This document shows, piece by piece, positions 17,254 through 27,995 of a stretch of DNA of 64,000 bases (position 1 is its first letter; every line of letters begins with the position of its first letter). The translations under genes and the position numbers were made by a program. The notes beneath the pieces were generated by a model. It worked only from the letters and a program-made list of their open reading frames with translations, did no database searches and was not told where the DNA came from. The DNA is from JADCGM01 sp943370355 (lineage in GTDB: Bacteria > Pseudomonadota > Alphaproteobacteria > Sphingomonadales > Sphingomonadaceae): contig CALRQP020000006.1 in the NCBI GenBank assembly GCA_943370355.1, positions 62,001 through 126,000 of the forward strand. The letters are read 5' to 3'.

Positions 17254-19329
17254 TTACGCCAGCTTCGCCTTGACCTCTTCCGCGACGTTTGCGGGCACTT
17301 CTTCATAGTGGCTGAACTGCATCGTGTACTGCGCCCGCCCCTGGGTCATCGACCGCAGCTGGTTGACGTAGCCGAACATGTTCGCCAGCGGCACCATGGC
17401 CTCGATCACCTGCGCGTTGCCGCGGCTGTCGGTGCCCTGGATCTGTCCGCGCCGCGAGTTCAGGTCGCCGATGCAGTCGCCCATGAAATCCTCAGGGGTG
17501 ACGACCTCGACCTTCATCATCGGCTCGAGCAGCTTGATGCCGGCCTTCTGCGCCGCTTCGCGCATGCCGCCGCGGCCCGTGATTTCGAACGCCAGCGCGC
17601 TGGAGTCCACGTCATGGTACGCGCCGTCGTACAGCGTCGCGGTGAAGTCGATGATCGGGAAGCCGATCAGCGAACCCGACGCTGCAACCTCGCGAATGCC
17701 CTTCTCGACCGAAGGAATATATTCGCGCGGAATGTTGCCGCCCTTGACCTCGTCCTTGAAGACGACGCCCTGGCCGCGCTCGCCCGGCTCCACCGTGAAC
17801 TTGATGCGACCGAACTGGCCGGAGCCGCCCGACTGCTTCTTGTGGGTGTAATCGACATCGACCTTGCGGGCGAGCGATTCACGGTAAGCCACCTGCGGCG
17901 CGCCGACATTCGCCTCGACCTTGAACTCGCGGCGCATGCGGTCGACGAGGATCTCGAGGTGGAGCTCGCCCATCCCCTTGATGATCGTCTGGCCGCTCTC
18001 CTGGTCCGAGGTCACGCGGAAGGACGGGTCTTCCTGCGCGAGGCGGTTGAGCGCGATGCCCATCTTTTCCTGGTCGGCCTTGGTCTTCGGCTCGACGGCC
18101 ACCTCGATGACGGGATCCGGGAACTCCATCCGCTCGAGGATGATCGGCGCACCCGGAGCGCACAGCGTGTCGCCGGTCGTCGTGTCCTTCAGGCCAACCA
18201 GTGCGACGATGTCGCCGGCATAGGCTTCCTTGATGTCTTCGCGGTCGTTCGCATGCATGAGCAGCATGCGGCCGATCTTCTCGCGCTTGTCCTTGACCGA
18301 ATTCAGCACGGTCGAGGCGGCTTCCATCTTGCCCGAATAGATGCGGGCAAAGGTCAGCGTGCCGACGAACGGGTCGGTCATGATCTTGAACGCGAGTGCC
18401 GAGAAGGGCGCATCGTCGGCCGGCGGACGCGTATCGGGCGTCTCGCCGTCGAGCTTCAGGCCCTGCACGTCCTCGATGTCGAGCGGCGACGGCAGATAGT
18501 CGACGACCGCGTCGAGCAGCGGCTGCACGCCCTTGTTCTTGAACGCCGAGCCGCACAGCACCGGCACGAACGAGAAGTTCAGCGTGCCCTTGCGGATCAG
18601 CTTCTTCAGGGTGGCGGTGTCGGGCTCATTGCCCTCCAGATACGCCTCCATGATGTCGTCGTCCTGCTCGACGGCCATCTCGATCAGCTCGGAGCGAGCG
18701 ATCGCGGCGGAGTCGGCGAGGTCGGCGGGAATGTCCTGATATTCGAACTTCGCGCCCAGCGACTCTTCGAGCCAGATGATCGCGCGGTTCTCGACCAGAT
18801 CGACGAGACCCTTGAACGAGCCCTCGATGCCGATCGGCAGATAGAGGACGGCCGGACGCGCCCCGAGGCGGTCCTTGATCATCTCGACGCAGCGCTCGAA
18901 GTTCGCACCGGTGCGGTCGAGCTTGTTGACGAAGCACATGCGCGGAACTTTGTACTTCTCGGCTTGGCGCCACACGGTCTCCGACTGCGGCTCGACGCCC
19001 GCAACGCCGTCGAAGCAGGCAACCGCGCCGTCGAGCACGCGCAGCGAACGCTCGACTTCGATGGTGAAGTCGACGTGGCCGGGGGTGTCGATGATGTTGA
19101 TCCGGTGATCGTTCCAGAAACAGGTCGTCGCAGCGCTGGTGATCGTGATCCCCCGCTCCTGCTCCTGCTCCATCCAGTCCATCGTCGCCGTGCCTTCATG
19201 CACTTCGCCGATCTTGTAGGACTTGCCGGTGTAATAAAGAATACGCTCGGTCGTGGTCGTCTTGCCGGCATCGATGTGGGCCATGATGCCGATGTTGCGA
19301 TACATCGAAAGCGGGTGGACGCGTGCCAT
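17254..19329 (-). CDS. fusA: Elongation factor G
   Basis: EF-G, 691 residues, the translocase GTPase. G-domain motifs are AHIDAGKTTTTERILYYTG, DTPGHVDFTIEVERSLRVLD and NKLDRTGANF. Later domains include KQSGGSGQFGRIKFTVEPGE and MANMFGY-like sequence (VPLANMFGYVNQLRSMTQGR). It is the third gene of the str operon, 12 bp after rpsG. Confidence 0.98.
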   Translation of the reverse strand: MARVHPLSMYRNIGIMAHIDAGKTTTTERILYYTGKSYKIGEVHEGTATMDWMEQEQERGITITSAATTCFWNDHRINIIDTPGHVDFTIEVERSLRVLDGAVACFDGVAGVEPQSETVWRQAEKYKVPRMCFVNKLDRTGANFERCVEMIKDRLGARPAVLYLPIGIEGSFKGLVDLVENRAIIWLEESLGAKFEYQDIPADLADSAAIARSELIEMAVEQDDDIMEAYLEGNEPDTATLKKLIRKGTLNFSFVPVLCGSAFKNKGVQPLLDAVVDYLPSPLDIEDVQGLKLDGETPDTRPPADDAPFSALAFKIMTDPFVGTLTFARIYSGKMEAASTVLNSVKDKREKIGRMLLMHANDREDIKEAYAGDIVALVGLKDTTTGDTLCAPGAPIILERMEFPDPVIEVAVEPKTKADQEKMGIALNRLAQEDPSFRVTSDQESGQTIIKGMGELHLEILVDRMRREFKVEANVGAPQVAYRESLARKVDVDYTHKKQSGGSGQFGRIKFTVEPGERGQGVVFKDEVKGGNIPREYIPSVEKGIREVAASGSLIGFPIIDFTATLYDGAYHDVDSSALAFEITGRGGMREAAQKAGIKLLEPMMKVEVVTPEDFMGDCIGDLNSRRGQIQGTDSRGNAQVIEAMVPLANMFGYVNQLRSMTQGRAQYTMQFSHYEEVPANVAEEVKAKLA

Positions 19330-19341
19330 GACGGTTTCCAG

Positions 19342-19812
19342 CTACCAGCGGTAATGCGAGAAGGCGCGGTTGGCTTCGGCCATCCGGTGCGTATCTTCGC
19401 GCTTCTTGACGGCGGTGCCGCGGTTGTTCGCGGCATCCATGAGCTCGCCCGACAGGCGCGCGGCCATGGTGTGTTCGCTGCGGTTGCGCGCAGCGCCGAT
19501 CAGCCAGCGGATCGCCAGCGCCTGGCTGCGCTCGGGACGCACCTCGACGGGGACCTGATAGGTCGCACCACCAACGCGGCGGCTGCGCACCTCAATGGCC
19601 GGGCGAACATTCGCCAGCGCATCGTGGAACACACCGATCGGCTCGCGGCGGGCGCGCTGCTCGACGACGTCGAGGGCTCCGTAAACGATCTGCTCGGCAA
19701 CCGACTTCTTCCCCTCGTACATGACGAGGTTCATGAACTTGGTGAGCGTGACGTCCCCGTAACGGGGATCGGGCAGGATTTCGCGCTTCTCTGGGCGACG
19801 GCGACGTGACAT
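19342..19812 (-). CDS. rpsG: 30S ribosomal protein S7
   Basis: S7, 156 residues, organiser of the small-subunit head. MSRRRRPEKREILPDPRYGD and GGATYQVPVEVRPERSQALA are diagnostic. It lies between rpsL and fusA. Confidence 0.98.
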   Translation of the reverse strand: MSRRRRPEKREILPDPRYGDVTLTKFMNLVMYEGKKSVAEQIVYGALDVVEQRARREPIGVFHDALANVRPAIEVRSRRVGGATYQVPVEVRPERSQALAIRWLIGAARNRSEHTMAARLSGELMDAANNRGTAVKKREDTHRMAEANRAFSHYRW

Positions 19813-19824
19813 CGGATTCGTTCC

Positions 19825-20196
19825 TTACTTCGGCCGCTTGGCGCCGTACTTCGAACGGCTCTGCTTGCGATCCTTGACGCCCTGCGTGTCGAGCACGCCG
19901 CGCAGCACATGGTAACGCACGCCGGGAAGATCCTTCACGCGGCCGCCGCGGATGAGCACGACCGAATGCTCCTGCAGGTTATGGCCTTCGCCGGGGATGT
20001 AGCCGATGACTTCGAAACCGTTGGTCAGGCGCACCTTGGCAACCTTGCGGAGCGCCGAGTTCGGCTTCTTCGGCGTCGTCGTATAGACGCGCGTGCAGAC
20101 GCCGCGCTTCTGCGGGCAGGACTCCATCGCAGGCGCGGTTTCGCGCACTCGCTGCGGCGTGCGGCCCTTGCGGACCAGCTGGTTAATCGTCGGCAT
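19825..20196 (-). CDS. rpsL: 30S ribosomal protein S12
   Basis: S12, 123 residues, the decoding-site protein. MPTINQLVRKGRTPQ, TTPKKPNSALRKVAKVRLT and LIRGGRVKDLPGVRYH are typical. Lys43 and Lys88, the usual sites of streptomycin-resistance substitutions, both carry the wild-type lysine. It is the first gene of the str operon, with a leader of about 210 nt. Confidence 0.98.
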   Translation of the reverse strand: MPTINQLVRKGRTPQRVRETAPAMESCPQKRGVCTRVYTTTPKKPNSALRKVAKVRLTNGFEVIGYIPGEGHNLQEHSVVLIRGGRVKDLPGVRYHVLRGVLDTQGVKDRKQSRSKYGAKRPK

Positions 20197-20414
20197 CCGT
20201 GCTTCAGGCCTTCAACATCTTCGCCGCAAGCGGCAGTGAATTCACTCGACATGCGCCAATAGCGATACCCCGCCAGAAGACGGGAGCCATCTGCGAGGCG
20301 ATGCCGGAACCAACTCAGGTCCGGCCGGACCCCGCTCACGCATGTGCGTATCTAAACTCGTTCCAGGACAGCGTTTAGGATGAACACCTACCACCAGCCC
20401 GCGAGCGAGGGCGG

Positions 20415-20443
20415 CCTATACGGGGAGTCGCGCGACGACGCAA
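20415..20443 (-). promoter_or_regulatory. Promoter for the str operon (rpsL onwards)
   Basis: In the 333-bp gap upstream of rpsL, the minus strand has TTGCGT (20443-20438) and TATAGG (20420-20415) with exactly 17 bp between. Transcription would start near 20408, leaving a leader of about 210 nt. The rest of the gap shows no gene. A longer leader before rpsL could hold regulatory structure, but I could not identify one. Confidence 0.6.
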
Positions 20444-20529
20444 CCCCCCCTCGGGGATGCACGGTGTCTCAGTTCGAATGTCTTGTTGTGGGTGGTTAGC
20501 GGACGTTGTCTTTACCTTGCCGGGGAGGC

Positions 20530-20811
20530 ATGAAGCGTGAATGTCGATCTACGAAAAACCCCGGATTTTTTATGATATGGACCTTTGTCGTCTTTATCAG
20601 TTTCCCGATATGGATGACTATTCTAACTCGCTATTTTGGTGAGACAGGGAAAATAATCGGCGGCGCTTTTTGGCTTGGCCACGGCTTCGTTATGCTCGCT
20701 ATCTTCCGCTGTCCTACCTGCAGTCGTTCGCTGTTCATGCGGGGCATATGGAGCGTGCCATGGCCCGCTAGGATTTGCGGCAAGTGTGGAACCGATTTGA
20801 CGGTCGCCTAG
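20530..20811 (+). CDS. Small membrane protein with CXXC zinc-ribbon-like pair
   Basis: Unrecognised protein of about 93 residues. Two hydrophobic stretches (around MIWTFVVFISFPIWM and GGAFWLGHGFVMLAIF) are followed by CPTC, a 20-residue loop and CGKC, a likely zinc-binding pair at the C-terminus. The start is uncertain: ATG at 20530 has GGGGAGG immediately upstream, perhaps too close; TTG at 20506 and ATG at 20572 are in frame. Base composition is clearly lower in GC than the flanking ribosomal cluster, suggesting acquisition from elsewhere. Confidence 0.5.
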   Translation: MKRECRSTKNPGFFMIWTFVVFISFPIWMTILTRYFGETGKIIGGAFWLGHGFVMLAIFRCPTCSRSLFMRGIWSVPWPARICGKCGTDLTVA

Positions 20812-20867
20812 CCTATCTGACTTTCTGCAACGGTTTCGCAACAGGTAATAGGATCTACACAAACGCC

Positions 20868-21173
20868 ATGGAAAAGCGACTGACAATCCGATCCCCATTC
20901 TTTGCGATCGGAATTGGACTTGCATTGGGGATGTCATTTGCGATCTTCAGTCTTGCTGCGTTGAGATTTGGGTTTTTATACAATTCAGGTATGTTCTTAT
21001 TTGTAGTCTGCCCATTTATATTTTACGCCCTTGGCGCTGAGTCTGACTCTCTCCTAAATGTAGTGATAATATGCTTGATAGGAAATTCATTGTTGTATGC
21101 TGCTATAGTATATATATTGTGGGTATTTTCAATATTCACTAGGCGATTGGCAAAGTCACTAAAAGTTCATTAG
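20868..21173 (+). CDS. Small AT-rich membrane protein, unknown
   Basis: A protein of about 101 residues with three hydrophobic segments: roughly residues 12-33, 38-56 and 64-92. There is a basic C-terminal end (TRRLAKSLK). No family is recognised. Hand counting gives about 37% GC over 20881-21180, against mid-60s for the surrounding genes. ATG at 20868 (MEKRLTIRSPF) is preferred over an upstream in-frame start whose leader reads as non-coding. It follows the previous small membrane gene by 56 bp. Confidence 0.5.
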   Translation: MEKRLTIRSPFFAIGIGLALGMSFAIFSLAALRFGFLYNSGMFLFVVCPFIFYALGAESDSLLNVVIICLIGNSLLYAAIVYILWVFSIFTRRLAKSLKVH

Positions 21174-21227
21174 AGTAAATATTTCATTCTGCAGCGCCCA
21201 ATATTGGTAAAGGTTTGGCAATGGGTT

Positions 21228-21242
21228 AGGTCACGGTGACCT
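21228..21242. repeat. Perfect 15-bp palindrome (operator-like)
   Basis: AGGTCAC-G-GTGACCT is an exact 7+1+7 inverted repeat in the gene-poor stretch 21174-21411. The size and symmetry fit a dimeric regulator site. No promoter elements or target gene can be matched to it, and nothing else is recognisable in that 238-bp stretch. Confidence 0.4.
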
Positions 21243-21411
21243 GCGCTTAATCACAGATCACTGGCGCCAACGCGCGCAGCGCACGGCTACCATCCCGAAA
21301 CAAGCGTCTCCGCAATTAGGAAGCGCCAACGGCTGCTCGCATATCTGAATTGGAGTTTTTAGCCGACCAAACTGATGACCCTTTGCCCCCAGCAGTGGGT
21401 GGCTATCGGAG

Positions 21412-21573
21412 CTATTGCTGTTCCTCCGCAAGTCGCTTGAGCAGAGCTGCAAGAACAAGCGCATCCTCTTCGCTCATTTCCACAGGGTCGCCATGCGGCT
21501 CCGAGGTCTTGATGTGGATGCCGCCATCGACCCAAACGCTCACGTGTTCGACGGGCTCATAAACTTTCGACAT
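21412..21573 (-). CDS. Small conserved-looking acidic protein, unknown
   Basis: A 53-residue protein beginning MSKVYEPVEHVSVWVDGG and ending in an amphipathic helix (SEEDALVLAALLKRLAEEQ). ATG at 21573 has GGAGGTG just upstream, the strongest start in the frame. Codon use matches the chromosome, unlike the AT-rich genes nearby. Function unknown. Confidence 0.55.
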   Translation of the reverse strand: MSKVYEPVEHVSVWVDGGIHIKTSEPHGDPVEMSEEDALVLAALLKRLAEEQQ

Positions 21574-21678
21574 GGCACCTCCGCGTAGCAAGATGCCGGA
21601 ACGGCACAATGTCCGCAAAGGAGTCGGTAGCGGACATTCAAACTGAGATACGCCCCGGGGATGATCCCACCACCCCCC

Positions 21679-21972
21679 TCAATGCACCGACGGCCCGACC
21701 CCCTGCTCGCGCAGCATCGCCAGCGCGTCCTGATATTCCCGCCGGTGCCGCCGCCAGCCGATCTGGCAATCGGCATAGGCATAGCCGCCATAGATCGCCG
21801 CCGCCCCGGCCCAGCCGAGCCAGACCGGCACCCCCAGCGACTGGAACACCAGATACAGCCCGATCAGCGCCACCCCGAACCCTGCCGCCGTCAGCGCGGC
21901 GGCAACGGGCTGGTCGGGCGGCGGGGGAGCCTTCTCGCGCGCAACGGCGGCGGCCTGTTCGAAAATGTCCAT
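21679..21972 (-). CDS. Small two-helix membrane protein, unknown
   Basis: A 97-residue protein. A proline-rich cytosolic N-terminus is followed by two hydrophobic helices (around ALTAAGFGVALIGLYLVF and VWLGWAGAAAIYGGYAYA) and a basic tail RRHRREYQDALAML. No family recognised. It is downstream of the orphan SOS-box promoter region but on the opposite strand. Confidence 0.6.
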   Translation of the reverse strand: MDIFEQAAAVAREKAPPPPDQPVAAALTAAGFGVALIGLYLVFQSLGVPVWLGWAGAAAIYGGYAYADCQIGWRRHRREYQDALAMLREQGVGPSVH

Positions 21973-22081
21973 GCCTGCGGCTTAGCGAGGCACATCACCC
22001 CGATCAACGGCTGGCCCGTCGCCCGCGTCTCCGCTTCGGCGGCGGCACAGCAGCGCGGCCGGCTCCGGATGCGGCAGCGGA

Positions 22082-22111
22082 TTGACAAACGAACATGTTC
22101 CTGTTATGTTC
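22082..22111 (+). promoter_or_regulatory. Sigma-70-type promoter overlapped by an SOS (LexA) box, no gene assigned
   Basis: On the plus strand TTGACA (22082-22087) and TATGTT (22105-22110) are 17 bp apart. Overlapping the -10 element is GTTC-CTGTTAT-GTTC (22097-22111), exactly the GTTC-N7-GTTC form of the alphaproteobacterial LexA site. It is preceded by the palindrome GAACATGTTC (22091-22100). Downstream, up to the convergent amidohydrolase end at 22242, I see no credible gene. Confidence 0.65.
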
Positions 22112-22241
22112 TTGGGCTGTCAGGCCGTCTGGCACCGCTCTTTCTCACCACGAGCCCACGTAACAAAATTGCCGAAATCCCGTGTCCCGCGCAACGTGAA
22201 CACAGATTGTCCGCGAAGTTTGCGAAGTTAAGCCGGACGAC

Positions 22242-23513
22242 TCACTTGCCCGGCGACTTCTCGACCACGCCGCCCTTCATCACGAACGGCACGCTTTCCA
22301 ACAGCCGCACATCGGCGGTCGGGTCGCCGGCCACGGCGATCAGGTCGCCGTAGCGCCCCGCCGCAATCGCGCCGACATCCTTCGACCGGCCGAGCGCCTC
22401 GCCCGCGCTGACCGTCGCCGCCTGGATCGCCTGCATCGGGGTCATGCCCCATTCGACCATCTTGGCGAACTGCTTGCCATTGTCGCCGTGCGGATAGACG
22501 CCGGCATCGGTGCCGAACAGCATCTTGACCCCTGCCTTCGTCGCCCGCTGGAAGGTCTGGCGCTGCTTGAGGCCGATCTCCTTTTCCTTGGCAAGGCTCG
22601 ACGGCAGCGTGCCATTGGCCGTCCCGGTCGCAAGGATATAGTCGTCGTTGTAGACATCCATGTCGAACCAGGTGCCAGCCTTCTTCGCCTCGGCAATCGC
22701 GGCGTCGCTGGCGAGGCTCGCATGTTCGATCGTATCGACCCCGGCCTTGATCGCCGCGCGGATGCCCTCGTCGCCATGCGCATGCGCCGCGACCTTCATG
22801 TCGGCCAGATGCGCCTCCTCGACGATCGCGCGCATCTCACCTTCCGTCAGCTGCTGCGCGCCCACGCTGTCGGCAAGCGAGAACACCCCGCCGGTAGCGC
22901 AGATCTTGATGACCTCCGCGCCATATTTCTTGAGCCAGCGCACCTTCTTGCGCGCCTCGTCCGGGCTGTCGATCTGCGAAGGAGCCTTGTAATCATAGGA
23001 GGGCGGCATGCCGGTGTCGTCGCAGTGGCCGCCCGTCGCGCCGATCGCCCAGGTCGCCGTCACGATGCGCGGCCCCGGCACCCAGCCGCCGTCGACCGCC
23101 TGCCGCAGCGCCACGTCGCCAAAGTCCGACGACCCGACATTGCGGACCGTCGTGAACCCGGCATCGAGCGTCTTCTTGGCATTGGCGACGCCGACCGCCG
23201 TCCAGAAGCTGTCGGTATATTCAAGCCGCCGGTAGCCGCCGATCTCGGCGAGGCTGGTCAGATGGACATGCATGTCGATGAGCCCCGGCAGGATGGTCAT
23301 CCCCGGCAGATCGACCCGCCGCGCCCCAGCCGGCGTCGCCACGCTTCCGCTGCCCACCGAGACAATCCGCCCATCCGTGATCACGACCACCGGCTTGTCG
23401 ACGGTCCGCCCAGCCACGACATCGACCATCCGGTCGGCGGTCACGACAACGGTATCCGCCTGCGCCGCACTCGCCGCGAACAGCGCCACCGCGCCCAGAA
23501 CCACATGCTTCAC
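22242..23513 (-). CDS. Secreted metal-dependent amidohydrolase
   Basis: An exported amidohydrolase of the imidazolonepropionase/Xaa-Pro-dipeptidase type, about 423 residues. After a signal peptide (KHVVLGAVALFAASAAQA) come the metal-site motifs: DMHVHL, the probable carboxylated lysine in EVIKICATGG, HAHGDEGI, IEHASL and FGTDAGVYPHGDN. The substrate is unknown; relatives cleave dipeptides or cyclic amides in the periplasm. I chose GTG 23513, which has GGGGAG six bases upstream and gives a clean signal peptide. ATG 23531 and a start at 23552 are alternatives. Confidence 0.85.
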   Translation of the reverse strand: MKHVVLGAVALFAASAAQADTVVVTADRMVDVVAGRTVDKPVVVITDGRIVSVGSGSVATPAGARRVDLPGMTILPGLIDMHVHLTSLAEIGGYRRLEYTDSFWTAVGVANAKKTLDAGFTTVRNVGSSDFGDVALRQAVDGGWVPGPRIVTATWAIGATGGHCDDTGMPPSYDYKAPSQIDSPDEARKKVRWLKKYGAEVIKICATGGVFSLADSVGAQQLTEGEMRAIVEEAHLADMKVAAHAHGDEGIRAAIKAGVDTIEHASLASDAAIAEAKKAGTWFDMDVYNDDYILATGTANGTLPSSLAKEKEIGLKQRQTFQRATKAGVKMLFGTDAGVYPHGDNGKQFAKMVEWGMTPMQAIQAATVSAGEALGRSKDVGAIAAGRYGDLIAVAGDPTADVRLLESVPFVMKGGVVEKSPGK

Positions 23514-23564
23514 GCCCGTCTCCCCACCCATGTCAGGCGCGGGTCGTAACATGGCGGACGGGCG

Positions 23565-26303
<2,739 letters not shown>

Positions 26304-26351
26304 GACAATACCTTGAAAGCGGGCGCGCAGCGCCCAGCGACGAACCGGCGG

Positions 26352-26380
26352 GATTTAGGGTCGAGGGTGCCGATAGTCAA
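26352..26380 (-). promoter_or_regulatory. Promoter for secA
   Basis: On the minus strand TTGACT (26380-26375) and TAAATC (26357-26352) have a 17-bp spacer, about 50 bp upstream of the secA ATG at 26303. Confidence 0.6.
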
Positions 26381-26404
26381 TTGAAGCGCTGCGCCGGCCG
26401 CTCG

Positions 26405-27874
26405 CTATCCCGGGTAAAACACGCCCTTGTCATAATAGCCCGCCTGACCGACCCAACCGCCAAGCTTGATGTCGAGAATGCCGAGATTGGCCGCCCGGGC
26501 ATCGCCGTCGCGCTCGTTGTAGACATCCGCGACGCGATTGCCGTTTGCCTCGGTGGCGATCGCGGCGATCGGCTGCCAGCGCGCATCGGCGAGGCAATTC
26601 GCGGCGCGGCGGACCGAGCAGAGATAGGGCCGCGCGCGCTTGACCCAGTTGACGGCGAGCGCAAATGGCCGCGCGCCATCGACGGCAAAGGCAGGCGTAC
26701 GCGCATAATTGTCGCGCACGCAGCCCAGATATTTACGGGCAACCTCAAGCCGCGCCTTATACTCGGCCTCGGTTTTGGCGGCGGGGCGTACCGAATAGTC
26801 AAAGGTCCCGCAGACCCGGTCGCTGGTCTGCGCTGGCACAGCGGCCGCGAGGGTCGCGCTCAACGCCGCCGGCTCGATGCCCGCCGAGGTCAGATAGGCA
26901 AGCAGACGCGTCTGCGGATCGGCATCGAACGCATCGGCAATGGCGCGATAGCCGGCGACATCCTTGTCGTGCAGCGCCTGCCACCTTCCCGCAGACGCAT
27001 CGGCCAGCGCCGCAAGTTCCCGCTCATAAGCGCCGTCCTCGCGTACCGGCGGATAGTTGCGGATGGGCGCGCTCATGCAATTGCGGATCGTGCCGTTGCT
27101 GCCTTGCGCCGATTCCATCCACTCGGACCGCGCATCCTTCGATGTGAACACCTGGTCGGCATAGTGGCGGTAGGGCTCAACGCCGGTCGCCTGCAACACG
27201 CGCTGTTCGACATAGAGGTCAAGCATCCGCGGGCCGAACGTGCCGGTTCGCTCGCACGTGGGTTGGCGCGCCGCAAAATCCGAGGTTGCCCGGCCGCGAA
27301 CATCGAGCAGCGACCGGTCGTTCCTGGCCACCAGCGGATAGCTGCTCTTCTGCCAGTCAAGCAGCCCGGTGCGGTTCCAGTAAATCTGCCGATAGCCCGC
27401 TCGCTTCAGCCGCAACGCGACGTTCCACGACATGAAGCAGCTTTCATGGTGGCAATAAACGATGATCGGGGCATTCCGGTCGCCCCCAGTAGCAGCCGCT
27501 GCGACCCGAACGAGTCGCTGCTGAATGTCGCCATCCTCGGCAGGCGATATCGCCCAGTCGACAGGTACCGACTGCGGGATCAGGCGCGCGTCGCCGAGCG
27601 CCGCGAACACGGCGACGCCGGGTCCGAAGCGGTCGATCATGCACTTTGCCTCGCCCGCCGACACGGTCTGGACACCCGGAAGCACTGTCGGTGTTAGCGC
27701 ACCGTAGGTCGCATTGAGCGTCTCGGGGTAAGTCGAGCCAGCGGGTTGCGGATCGGTGCCGGGTGCGCAGGCGGCCCGCACGTCAGCAGCGCTGACCCCC
27801 GCATGCGCTGGCACCTGCCAAAGCAGCATCGCCGCCAGCAAACCGATCCTGCCAATCGCCCACCCAAACCGCAT
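26405..27874 (-). CDS. Secreted protein with rhodanese-like domain and Cys-rich C-terminal region
   Basis: About 489 residues with a signal peptide (MRFGWAIGRIGLLAAMLLWQ, cleaved after AHA). An N-terminal rhodanese-like domain ends in IIVYCHHESCFMSWNVALRL, a cysteine-containing active-site-like loop followed by a Trp, as in the CXXCW rhodaneses linked to PQQ metabolism. Here the second CXXC cysteine is replaced by Ser (CFMSW). After it, GYRQIYWNRTGLLDW matches the closing helix. The remaining 300 residues, with several further cysteines, match no family I recognise. Probably periplasmic. ATG 27874 is preferred over TTG 27892. Confidence 0.6.
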   Translation of the reverse strand: MRFGWAIGRIGLLAAMLLWQVPAHAGVSAADVRAACAPGTDPQPAGSTYPETLNATYGALTPTVLPGVQTVSAGEAKCMIDRFGPGVAVFAALGDARLIPQSVPVDWAISPAEDGDIQQRLVRVAAAATGGDRNAPIIVYCHHESCFMSWNVALRLKRAGYRQIYWNRTGLLDWQKSSYPLVARNDRSLLDVRGRATSDFAARQPTCERTGTFGPRMLDLYVEQRVLQATGVEPYRHYADQVFTSKDARSEWMESAQGSNGTIRNCMSAPIRNYPPVREDGAYERELAALADASAGRWQALHDKDVAGYRAIADAFDADPQTRLLAYLTSAGIEPAALSATLAAAVPAQTSDRVCGTFDYSVRPAAKTEAEYKARLEVARKYLGCVRDNYARTPAFAVDGARPFALAVNWVKRARPYLCSVRRAANCLADARWQPIAAIATEANGNRVADVYNERDGDARAANLGILDIKLGGWVGQAGYYDKGVFYPG

Positions 27875-27923
27875 ACAGACCCCCCACCCCAACGCAGAGC
27901 CGTCCTGGCCGATAAATCAAGGG

Positions 27924-27943
27924 CTTGTCCACTGTCGGACAAG
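27924..27943. promoter_or_regulatory. Inverted repeat upstream of argJ
   Basis: CTTGTCC-ACTGTC-GGACAAG is a perfect 7-bp inverted repeat with a 6-nt centre, in the 121-bp gap between the divergent rhodanese-like gene and argJ, about 55-70 bp before the argJ ATG. It could be an operator or a leader hairpin. No regulator can be named. Confidence 0.35.
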
Positions 27944-27995
27944 GCAGGACCAAATTTCCCTCCCGCCGCCATGCCTGCGATGATAAGGCCCGCCC

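Noticed and set aside
17308..19809. 833-residue open frame antisense to fusA and rpsG
   Set aside because: Shadow frame caused by high GC and codon bias of the genes opposite; its composition is Arg/Asp/Val-rich with no recognisable domain.
21258..21464. 68-residue minus-strand frame
   Set aside because: Overlaps the better-supported 53-residue gene and has an unlikely composition.
22112..22231. 39-codon frame directly downstream of the SOS promoter
   Set aside because: TTG start, no ribosome-binding site and no hydrophobic or conserved pattern; kept only as a remote possibility.
21661..22353. 230-residue plus-strand frame across the SOS-box region as its product
   Set aside because: It begins far upstream of the promoter, is Arg/Pro-rich and is antisense to the small membrane gene.
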